64,000 nucleotides of DNA, taken from the NCBI RefSeq assembly GCF_030272615.1, contig NC_081406.1:192083891-192147890 (forward strand), read 5' to 3'. This document shows positions 22,222-34,200 of the stretch, piece by piece. The stretch's first letter is position 1. Each line of letters opens with the position of its first letter. This DNA comes from Cryptomeria japonica (lineage: Eukaryota > Streptophyta > Pinopsida > Cupressales > Cupressaceae). The position numbers and the translations under genes were made by a program. The notes under the pieces are model-generated. The model worked only from the letters and a program-made list of their open reading frames with translations, had not been told where the DNA came from and did not search any database.

Positions 22222-25200
22222 GTTAGTTATCTGTTAATAACAATCCTGTTTCTTGTATTTGATTTTGAATCTGAAACTCTCTTTTATTTATTTTTAAATA
22301 TTTGAAGTAGCTGCTAGAATTGTTATTTTCAGTAAATCAGTTAGGACAGACACTAAGACCTTGTTTACCGCTTCGAACTACCTGCCCCTTTGTGGCTTTT
22401 GATTGTAGTTGTGACTTGTTTTCTATTGACATGAATTCTGCACAATATCGCTAGTTCAATCATAATCACCAAGTTTTATAGATTCGATGGGATTGAGCTG
22501 AATAGCCTTTTCAGAGGCCTTCTTTCAAGTTCAATTATAGAGCTCCAAATTTGTTTGATTTGAATGGGCCTTTGCTGAATTGCCTTTTTAGAGTTCTCAT
22601 TGCAAGTTCAATTATGGTTTATTTTTTTGGTGTTGTTGTTTTTAAGAAAATTGATGGCCTTCTTTACTACTTATTGGCAGGGCTGCATAATATGCTTGAT
22701 TCTCGCACTTGGTTGGGCTTTGGCCGCTACTGTTAGGTAATTTTATTGCTAAGCAATACAATTTGTTAGGATTTGAATGTGTGTTAAATATCAAGTCAAT
22801 CTTTATGAGCTATGTTTTAAATGAGCCAATCTTCATGACCTATCATTCACGAGTAGCAATTCACGAGAAAGTATCTCTCACGAACTTCTGTGGCCCATTT
22901 ACCACATTTTTTCTCCTCAGATGTTTCTTTATTCAGCACTCTATTTAATAGCTAGCTAGAGGAGCCAAATGTGGAAAAATCGATTTCAATCAATTTGGAC
23001 CTGTTGCACAGAAATTAGCTGTTTAGGCTTGATATAAAAGCATTGCATTTCGATGATTGTTTTTTCATATTCAAAATGGAAACGTTACAACATGTCCTCA
23101 TGGATGCATATTATAAATTTTCAAATTGAGAAGCAATTTAATAAAAAATAAAATTACCTGACTTGACTTGGGGGTAAAACTAAACTTTGCAAAGTGATTT
23201 AACTCGGGTGAAACCAATCTTTGAAAAATAATTGGGAAAAAGGAATGCATTACACGACAAGTTGCATCGGTACATAACAAACTCGGCTTCTCTGGTCCTA
23301 GTTGAAATCTCATGTCCCAGTATTGAAAAATTGTAAATTATAGATTATGTAAGAAAAAATAAAGATTTTTTAGTATTACTGCTTAAACTTGATTTGAGTT
23401 CAACTTTTCTTAGTATTCTTGAGTTCAAATCCTGGCCTAATATCCAAAACTAATTCAAGAGAGAAAATGGTGGACAAACTTTCTAGTTGCAGTTTGGGGA
23501 AGTTCTCAATGTGGGTATGTTTGAAGTAACATATTTTGCGACTAAAAAGCTTGAGTTCAACTTTTCTTAGGATTCTTGAGTTCAAATCCCGACCTAATAT
23601 CTGAAAACTAATTCAAGAGAGGAAATGGTGGATAAAATTTCTTGTTGCAGTTTGGGGAAGTTCTCAATGTGGGTACCTTTGAAGTAACGTATTGTGCGAC
23701 TTAAAAAGTAGTTTTTGTGAAGAACAACAAAATACTCAAAACAATAATTTCATATAAAAATGTGCCGAGAGTTGATTCTTCTTGCTGGGCATGGTCTCAG
23801 GTGATGCAAATGTGCCATTGATGGAAATCAAGAAAGTAGAGGATCTATTGGTCACTCCAGTCCAGAATCTGTGGGAATCAAAAAAACCTTATAGATTGAA
23901 TTTGGACAGAGCCAAAGAAATTAGGTGATATGGTTTTGTCAGCTACAATTGTATAAGCAACCGATAGTGAAGGAAAAGGGAAATCAGAAGCTATAACTGA
24001 GGTAGTATGGGCCTTACTAGGTTAGGGCTAAGGTTGGAAAGTGGCTTATGCATCGGATATCCCAAACGATAGGGGAACACACAGTATTTTTTGTGCGTCA
24101 TTTTTGAAGAAGTCAGGAGGTCATATAACCTCCCAGATTGGCACTCGTAACAGTTGAGGGGAACACACAAATGAAAATCTATACCTGGAAATGAAAATCC
24201 TGAGCCTGAAGTCCCCAAAATCACCCAATAGTTCTCTCCATTTAGGTTCTCTCTTGACAAAGGGCCTGATCAACTGGAGAGGATACCCTCAACAAAGAAT
24301 GTCCTTTAGGGGTGAGCAACAGCAAAATGTTTGGTTGGAGCTGCAAATTACAATTTTCAGTCCTGGAGCTGCAAGTGGAGATGGGAACAGGTTTGAATGA
24401 TCAAAGGCTAAGTCACAGGATACGGCGATTTTCATGGATGAGGTTCGAATTTAATCGAATTTGAAACTTCTAATAAAAAAATCGAATTTAATCGAATTTC
24501 CTCTATAAAGCACTGCTATCCGCCTCTAAACACAACTCAACTAGTCGTGGGTATTCTTTGTATATGCTTTGTATCTATTGGGTCATGGGTGTCTGCAACT
24601 GCTGGGTCGCCCTCGGGTTTTCTCCAACAAGGGTCGCTATTCTGATAATTTATTAGAAGTATACATATATTTAAAAATTAACAAAATTATAGAAGGCGAA
24701 TTTTATTCGAATTTTGTTTTGAATTTTTCCCTTGTCGAATTTCATCCGAATTTCATGGCTGTCGAATTTGAATTCGAATTCGAACCTTGTGACTTAGATC
24801 AAAGGGACCAACATTGTTGGCTAAAATGATTAAGACCTAAAAATGCTCAAAACTCTGTTAATTAATAAAAGAAAACATTTGGAAATCATAATTTAGGACA
24901 TGCAATCTAGCAACTATTCACGTGTGATATATAATTTCTGATTGCACTCTGTACTGACTTGTGTTTCTCCTTATTCCAACTGGTAGTTTAAAGAGAGGAT
25001 TGAGAACCAAGACTAGAATGAGTGACTGTATATGGATTTAATCCCACACTATCTAAACACTTATCGTTCTTATGATGGATACAAGAAGATGGAGTCAGTA
25101 AAGAGTATGGAGGAGGAAGAGAGAATGACTCTCCCATCTCTATCTTCTGCTCCTTTTCCCCAAATCCTTCTAATCTTCCTTTGAACTCCCAGTGGGCATA

Positions 25201-28200
25201 TTTGGATGGACAAATTTTGTTGCCTGTTATGCATTCAAGCTAGTATTTTAGGCAGTCAAGGCTTCCATGTACAATTTTATCACAGCACTATGTAACGTCC
25301 CATTTTTTGTTGCAGAATGCCAGGCTTCCATATAGATCTCCTTTTTATGGCGGCATCATCTGAAATTTTTAGAACTTAATGTTGGAGATGTTAATGTTTT
25401 TAGCAACACAGAAATAATCTGTAACAAAATACACATAAATTATCCTGGGAAAACCCTCCACTTGAGGGTGAAAAACCCAGCCCACTCAAAAGTGAACTTT
25501 ATTATATCTCTGAAAAATGAATACAACTGATGATAGTCTCAGATTACTATCAATCACAATAATATAAGTTTGATTCTCCACAAATCAATCATAATGATGA
25601 AGTCAGAAAATACATCTCACATACAATCTGTAAACCTTCATAAGACTGAACTCTGAACGCAGAAAAACACATAATATATTTAATCTGACAGATGCAATCA
25701 CAATCTTCTTGACGAATGAGAGAAACCGATCATAAATCTATAAAATTGCCGAAGAAGGGCGAGCACGAAAAGAAAGAATGATGAATATAAAGTATCGGGA
25801 ATACCAGTAAGGAGACACACGAAGGAAGAGGGAAAGGCACAGACAGTTACATCTGCAGCGACAGCTACCTATACACCGACAGTCACAAATATACTGGCAG
25901 CCACATCATCTTCACTGACAGTCACAGCAACATGAAGGGTCACCGTCAGTCATCAAAGCGATCAAGACAAGAAACCGGAAGCTATTGAACCGATACAAGA
26001 AGAGATAAATAAGGAACATTGCAATGAAAATCTCTCTCGCAGCTACAATACTTCAACAGGAGAAAGATAAAGGAGAAAAAAGGAAGAAAATTGGTAGGAA
26101 ACGAAAATCAGAAAATAAATAAGAATAGAGGAAGTGGTAGGAGGATGGAGAAGAATAGATGAAAAAGAAGGGTAGAGCAGAAAAGAATGAGAAAAACAAT
26201 GAGAAGAAAGAAAATAGATCAGAAAAATGCCTCCAAGAGATTGCCTGAACTGGTCATTAATTTATGATAAGAAACTGCACAAATGAAAAATAGCTGGAAA
26301 TGAAAACTTTCAGCCAGAATTTCCCCAAATCATCCAATAAATCCCTCCAATCAAGCAATTCTCTTGACAAAGGGTCTGATCAATTGGAGAGGACCCCTTC
26401 AATGAAGAGTTGCCTTTAGGGGTGGCAATAGCCAAACATTTGATGAGAGCTGCAAATTACATTTTTCAGTCCTGGAGCTGCAAATTACATTTTTAGTCCT
26501 AGAGCTGCAAGTGGAGATGGGAGCAGGTTAGAATGATCAAGGGGTCAACTATAGTTGGTTAATATGAGTCAGGTGACCTAAAAATGCTCTTTGTGGTAGT
26601 TATCCTCTTCGATGGATGAGTCAGGTACATTGAATCTGGACACCTTAGCTTGAAATGATGTGATTGGATAGGTGATTACTAGGCAGCACCTCAGCTTGCC
26701 TTTGTAACTCATCACAAGTGTAGGTGACTGATGCATATCTCTTGATGCTCAACATTTCCAAGCCCATTCATGAATGAGACGAAGACATGAGATATTTCCA
26801 AATTGCCTCATCTTCTAACTTTGATTAACTCTTCTAGAACTATTTCCCTTGCAATGTTGATGAATGCTGGCGTGCTCGAGCAATCCTGCATTTCTTCATG
26901 TGACTAGATAACACATCATCCTTCCTCCTTGTATTGGTAATTGATCTTTCATGCCTTGCTTGAGGAAGTATCTCCATGTATATGAATTTGCATGTAGAGT
27001 GTCTCCTTGTAAAGTAATCCTCATTCGGGAATCTACCTCCTATACTGATAGTATCCTTGGATTTCCGAAGCAAATTCAAAGTTATCAAGTTTTCGTCCCT
27101 TATCGCGAGTGCTTGATGTTGATCTCTATTCTTTGCATGACAGTGCTTTTGTAATGTCCCCTTTTGGACTTTCCACTAACTTTGCTATTTAATGAGATAA
27201 TTATACTCATGATGCTTATGGACTCTATTGAAATTGCATAATGACTCTAGACAAGATTCAATTAGCAGACCTTATGTGAATATTAGATGTTCTTCTTGAC
27301 AATAATATAACCTTTCAAATCTGATGTAGATTCTAATATAATGTTCTGAAAGAAATCTGTTATGAGATCAAATAAGAGGTCTGATAATTATAGATGTATG
27401 CAGAATTATCTGTGATTGCTATGTTCACCACCTTCATTTTTGATACAAGATATGTCCTTTGACCCTCTAACAATAAGATTGCTGTATCTGGTTGGTTTCT
27501 TTATATCATGCGATTTGAATGTCTCTGAATTGGGTTTTAAATCCCGGATCACTCCATCTGTTATGTCTCCTTGTAAGCATGCAATCTTGACGCTATTTCT
27601 GCTTGTTAAATATTTTTTGACATGCGTCTATGGCCTTGCAAACTGGTGGATACACCACCTTCACTTGGCTGACTTAGTACTCTGCTATGAATCAGTAAAA
27701 ATAACAACTATCCATTCTCCTTGTCTACAATATGATCCTCCTTTAATATCTCTTCTAGCAGTCATGATGGGAGGGGTTGTATCTCCTCAGTCATGTCTTT
27801 TCAACAACTTAAACTAATCAAACTTCTAACAGTTTTGACCTTTCGTTTATTATCCAGATTATTAACTTAACTATTCAACCTTTGATCAATCTTAATGTTC
27901 TTCACTTAATTTGTTATTAGCTAATTAACTAACATAGATTGAAATTCTCCTTTTTGAACAGCGATAAGGTAGAGGGTAATCTCTTGTTTTGGGGTCGATC
28001 TATATTACTTCCTTGACAGTGATTATGTGGAAGACTCTTTACTTGTTCATGTGATCTGTAGTGTCTTCTTTGACAGGGGTTATGTGTGAGATGATCCGTG
28101 CCTAGAATTGACCCGTTGATAGTGATCCATTTCTTGCTTGTAACTTAATAACAGTTCTGATCTGATCTGATCGATGGTCATGTCCCTTGGATGCTTTTGA

Positions 28201-31200
28201 TTCCTTTTTTCTGTATCCCTCAATGTGAGGGAAAGCTCATACCTCTTCATTATGGATGCCCTTTGGCAAGAGACACACCCTTTCACCATTAGCACCCTTT
28301 GAAAGAGTGCAACTCTTCATTACTTCTGCCCTTTGAAAGAGACACACCCTTTCACCATTAGCACCCTTTGAAAGAGTGCAACTCTTCATTACTTCTGCCC
28401 TTTGAAAGAGACACAACCTTTCACAATCAGATCTGCATTTCTTATTTAAATCAGATCTGCACTTCCTGATTCCCCAAATTATCCCCCTCAATTGAGGTTC
28501 TCTTCTCCCTTTTATATCTCATGTTTGAGTGAGTCACAACTTTTCATGCCTTTGACCATTCATTAACTTAATTAAAATATAATTATATTTAATTATATTT
28601 CTTTCATATTTTAATTTTAATTTTATTATAATCTTTTATCATTAAATTGTATCTCATGTTTGAGTGAGTCACAACTTTTCATGCCTTTGACCATTCATTA
28701 ACTTAATTAAAATATAATTATATTTAATTATATTTCTTTCATATTTTAATTTTAATTTTATTATAATCTTTTATCATTAAATTGTATTTCAAAGCGGGGA
28801 CATTACAGCTTTTCTTTTGGTGCCTCCATGGTGTGACATCCTCCTCTCGCATCCATCACTGTATGTTTTTGATCGATGAATGCGCAACCTGAACCTTGAT
28901 TTGCCTCCTTCAGCTTGACTTGAAGCTCTAACCTTGATAAGATTTGGTGTGATAGAAGCTTTCTTTGTTTGAAACCTTAAGCTTTTCATCCTAGATGCTG
29001 TTGAGCTCCCCTTTTCATATCTCCCTCGAATGTAGATCTTCATGTTGGGGTCTTGATCCTTACTGTACTGAAAGGAGACAATTCATTGGATCAAAAATCA
29101 TATGATAACAGAAATATAACGTTCTTAAATCATTAAGAATAATATGAATCCCCTCAAATCCAGTAATAAAACTAAGACCTCCCTACAGCAAGATCGTACT
29201 TAAAACTATCAAAATGTTCCCCAAATTTGTTGAAATGACTAGCTTAGAAGTTGCCTCAGGTCTGATTTGCCTTCTGGTCTGTAGAATTTGCACAGGTTTA
29301 CTCTTTGGGATTTCGCTTCAAAATCGTTATATATCTTTGTGGCAATCCTATAGATGAATGAGGAGTTCGATAATTGACTGGAGGAATTCGCTGACTTGTT
29401 TATGATGATTGCTGCCTTTGAAGGTGAAGGCTGCCGCTTTATGTAAAAAATCGTTGATTATAGGTGCTGAAAGGATGTGAATTCACTAATGCAGAATCGT
29501 TAGCTATGAATGAGAATCAAAATTCATTTGAGTTGATGATCAAATGAAGTGATCATCCACTCAATCTTATAGGCCTCTAAAGAGGTAATAAGGCTAACTT
29601 GTTTCATTAAATGATTTACAATTTTGTTTTTGAAAAGGCCGACTTGTTTTGTTTTTAAAATTTTGGAATAAAAACTTTCATCTCATAAGCGGGCCCCCTT
29701 CATATGCTTCCGCTATCACTCACCCTCCTCCCTTGTCGTGGATTTAAGAAGGCATCGATAGTGCTTTATAAGTGGTCAGGCTTTGCCCAGGCAAAGGAAG
29801 TTCGGGATTTTGGGGGGTCAAAGGAAGTTCATAGTTTTGGAGGGTCAAAGACAATGCTATGTGATAGGTCGCGAATTTCACTAGGCATAGGAAGTTTGGG
29901 TTTCTGATGGAGCATTGACAATGCTTCATAATTTGTTAATTGGATTCTCACTTAAATTGCTTCCTTCATTTGCCTTGGGTTGGACTCTTCATTGCCCACT
30001 AAAAATGTTCAAGCATGATCGGGGTTTTGACTAGGCAAAGGAAGTGTCATCTAACTGGTCGGGCTTTTTGGGTGGCATCAACCAAAGATGATCGGACTTT
30101 CAAGGTAGCATCGACCAAAAGTGGTCAGGGTTTTACATGGTCATCGACTATGGTAAGGAAGAGATCGGGCTTTTAGTCTTAAACTTGAAGTTCATGGGCC
30201 CAAGCATGTGCTGTGGGTTGGGAGAAGGAGGGGATGCAAAGGAAGTGGATGTGAGGGATACCATGGTGGAAGGGGTTAAGCGATATGGATTAGGAGATGC
30301 CATGAGGGAGAAGGGGTGTAAGGAAGAATATGCCAGGGTTTGGAGGGTGGTAAAGAAGTTGAAGGTGGAGGTGAAGGTGAAGGATGGATGGGTGGAAGGA
30401 AAGATGGAAGGGATGGAAGAAGGTGAAGATGAGGGTGGAAGGAAGGAAGGAAGTGGAAGGAGAAGGAAATGGAAGTGAGGGAGAAGGAAATGGAAGTGGA
30501 AGGAGAAGGGAGTGGAAGGAAATGGAAGTGAGGGAGAAGGAAATGGAAGTGGAAGGAGAAGGGAGTGGAAGGAAATGGAAGTGAGGGGAGATGGAAGTGG
30601 GAGTGGAAGGAAGGCAGAAGGTGAAGGGGAAGTGGAAGGAGAAGATGGAAGTGGAAGTGATACCACAGCATGAGTTCATCTTCTTCACTTAGCCATTTCG
30701 ACATGCTTCCATTTACATTTTACAACCTCATCCATTTCAAACATGATTAGCTTCAAAATTCTAAGGCATTGGCCTCCAAACACTGATCTCACCCAACTCA
30801 AGAGTCTTTCAGCCTGATCGGATTCTAGGTAGGTAACTGGAAATGAACTCAAAGCAGGTTGGAGATTTTGCCAAGCACTGACAGTCAACCTTGGGAGGTT
30901 GTGGATTTGAGAGGGTACTGACCAAGAAAGGTCGGGCTTTTGAGGAGGCACTGACTGCACAAAAGATGTTAGCCTCTCTTACTCAATCACCTCAATTTAA
31001 TCAAACATCAAGCATCTACCCTTAAAAATGTTTATCTTGCTTAGCAAAAGGCCGTTGTTATCGGGAAAAAGTGTATAGTTAGTAATGTTAATTATCAATA
31101 GTTAGTTAGCCGACGGGTAGGTAGTTGGAGTCGCGACGGTTGGGTCGCACCCCTTCGGCAATCATATATTGTATCACCTCCGGGTGTTGTGGTATGTAAT

Positions 31201-34200
31201 GTTAGCCGTGTCAGATGTAATGTATTGTTAACGACGGATATAATATGAACATCCTTTGACATTAATGGAAAGCTTATGCTGGTACTTCTTTTATATTTGC
31301 ATTGTACATTGCTGTTCAGTTTCTGTATTCTTCCTGTTTACCCAGTGAGGTAAACATTTGGCGCCGTTGCCTAGACGAACTCAGGAATGGAAGACACGGA
31401 TGGCGCACAGACACAATGGGCCTACCCGTTGGTGAAGTAAACCCGGAGAACCGACGACAGCAAATTTTACGAGAATTTCATGAGCGCCAGGATGACGGAC
31501 GTAGGGAAGACCGACAAAGGACAAATAATCCTTAAATTGTGAAAGGAGAGAAATAAAGAACACTGTTAGAAGCAGAAGAATTATGTTGATTGTATACAAA
31601 AGAATGAATTAATAAAGACGTGTTGTGTTTTGATTTATGTGTTGAGAAACATGAAATTGTACCACAATTAATGCCCAATTTACTGAATAAAGACAGAAAT
31701 AAGAAATTAGAAACCGACGAGTGGGAGGCTGCGCAGAAGGCTTTGATTCTGGAACAACGTGTAGAACGTAGACGGAGGCTAAGGCAACTTGCCGAAGGAC
31801 GACCTGCCGAAGGGTTGCCCGAAGGGAACCAAGGAGGTGTCACGGAAGGTGCAGAAGCCGAGGGGAATTTCTATGCGTCGCCAGACTACGGTAGAGCGAG
31901 AAGCCTTGAAGAGTTTCTGGAGGAAACTAGGTTACGGAGAGAACTAGTTGAAGAGACTCGAGATCGGTTCAAAAACTTATCTCTCACGCCACAAAGGGAG
32001 GATCACCGAAGGGAGCCGGGCACGGGTGACGACGAAGTGCCACAAAGGGAGGATCACCGAAGGGAGCCTGGCACGGGTGACGATGAAGGGGAAGTTAACC
32101 GCACGGTAGGTATAAGGCAGAACACTGTACCTTCGGTCACCACCACAGGAGACATCAGCGGCATCAGAGGAAGTAACCGCACGGTAGGTACAAGGCAGAA
32201 CACCGTACCTTTGGTCACCACCACAGGAGGCATTAGCGGCATCGGAGGGAGTAGCACCGGAGGGCAGACACAGCCACAACCACCTCCAAGTAGACGATTT
32301 CCATCAATGGCGACCAAACAGAAGTTACCCAAATTCAACGGGGATAGCAAAGATGATCCCGCACGGCATTGCCGTACATGCGAAACCATCTGGACAGCCA
32401 ACGGGGTGACTGACCAGGATGAATGGATGAAGCAGTTCCCCGCCACACTGAGAGGAGTGGCTATTGACTGGTATGCAGACTTGGATAAAACCAGTGTAAC
32501 TACGTGGGATGAATTGAAGAAGGCATTCGAGAAGGAATTCCGGCTTCTCCGAGATGATAACGAGATAGTTTCCGAAATCTACGGAACAAAGCAAGGAAAG
32601 AAGGAGACCGTACGGGCGTACGGGCGCCGACTAAAAGAGTTAGTCGGGAAAATGGAAAGCCAACCGGCCGATGGCTTGAAGAAGAGGTGGTTTGTCGAGG
32701 GTTTGAACCCTAAGCTACGACGGAAGATGAAAATTGTGCCTCCAACATCCTACGACGACGCATACAACCGGGCCATGGACCTGGAAAGTGAAAATAAGAC
32801 GGCCAAAAAGAAGAAGAATAGACCTTCATCATCATCTGAAGATGATGACACATCGGAAGAAGAGAGTAGTAGTGACGAGAAGCCGAGGAAGAAAGTCACA
32901 GCCCTTCAAAAAGATATGGAAAGGATGTTAAAAGAATTTAAGACAATGAAGGGGACTACAAGTAAGGACGATGAACTATGGTGCACGGAGTGTAAGGAGA
33001 GCGGCCACACGAAAGGTGCCTGTCCCAAGAAGGCATTTTGCGACATCTGCCAGATTATGGGTCATTCTACGAAGGAATGCCCATACAATCTGAAGGCACG
33101 TAACCAGCAAGTGCTCTTTGCGCAGGAGCAGCCATCCACATCGGAGGCAAACAATAATGCATCATCTGGAGGATACCGGGACAACAGACGCGGCGGTGGA
33201 AGGAATAGCAACAATACCAATAACGGAAGCCGTATCCAGTATGACGTCAAGGGCCGGCCAATTATCCAATGTAGGGCCTGTAATCAGTGGGGGCACTTCG
33301 CCCGTGATTGCACGAAGGAAGCCACCCCTCAGCACCTCTGCCGTTGGTGTGGGCCAGGCGACCATGAGGACGCAAATTGCCCGCAGGCAGGGGTGAATCT
33401 CCTCAACATTGAGAAGGCTGAGAAGACTGGTGAGAAAGAAGTACTGGCGATCACCCGCGCCCAGACGAAAAAAGCCACTTATCCCGACCCCCGTACAGAG
33501 AAGGAGAGATTACGGGAGGCAAAGGCCAATATTGAACGTGAGATGACAACTGAACGACGGGACAACGAGGTGGCGAGTACATCATTCCGTACGGAAGTGG
33601 AAAATAACATCATTGGGAAAATATTGCAGATGGAGGTGCCGATAAAGGTAAAAGACCTTCTAGACTCTATGCCACAATTGAGGACTGCCATCCTCACCAA
33701 TGTGCAAAGCACCGCATTGTCGAGTGCACCACAGGTAGGGGTTCCCGCCACCGCTACGAAGAGTACACCACAGGTGGAGGTTTCCGTCAGCCCTTCGACT
33801 GACCCGATGTTACTAGCCTTGAGCAGTGGTAGACACCCAGCTGTGGTAGAAATGGGTATCTGTGGGACCATTCTGAAGGACACCATTGTGGACGGTGGAT
33901 CTGGGGTGAATGTACTACCAGAAGAAACATGGAAGCGGCTGGGGAAGCCCACCCTGTGGCCACCCACATTCAACCTGGTGGGAGCGGACCAACACGGCAT
34001 TAAGCCACTCGGCCTGTTGATGGCCCAGCAAGTGACAATTGGTACGCAACCATTCTTGTTAGATTTCGTGGTCATTCCCTCGAAGAAGAAAGGCTATGAC
34101 GCCATCCTGGGGAGAGTGTGGTTGATCAACGCAAGGGTAAACCACAACTGGAAGAAAAATACACTTTCCATGGAGAAGGGAGGGCGAAAATATACCATTG

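Larger units (their letters stand above)
27150..28807. mobile_element. 1.66-kb solo LTR with 5-bp target duplication
   Basis: The ends TGTAATGTCCCC and GGGGACATTACA are perfect 12-base inverted termini. The flanks GCTTT at 27145-27149 and 28808-28812 match. No internal retroviral-type domain or second LTR is present, so this is best read as a solo LTR left by recombination. It carries two tandem arrays near its right end. Confidence 0.82.

Noticed and set aside
25384-25680. Possible partner terminus (TGTTGGAG) for the LTR end at 37615
   Set aside because: The flank does not match the GCTAT after 37615 and internal similarity to the known family end is weak.
30148-30704. Minus-strand Ser/Pro/Phe/His-rich frames of 130-170 codons
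   Set aside because: They are translations of the complement of a purine tract; three overlapping frames are equally open.
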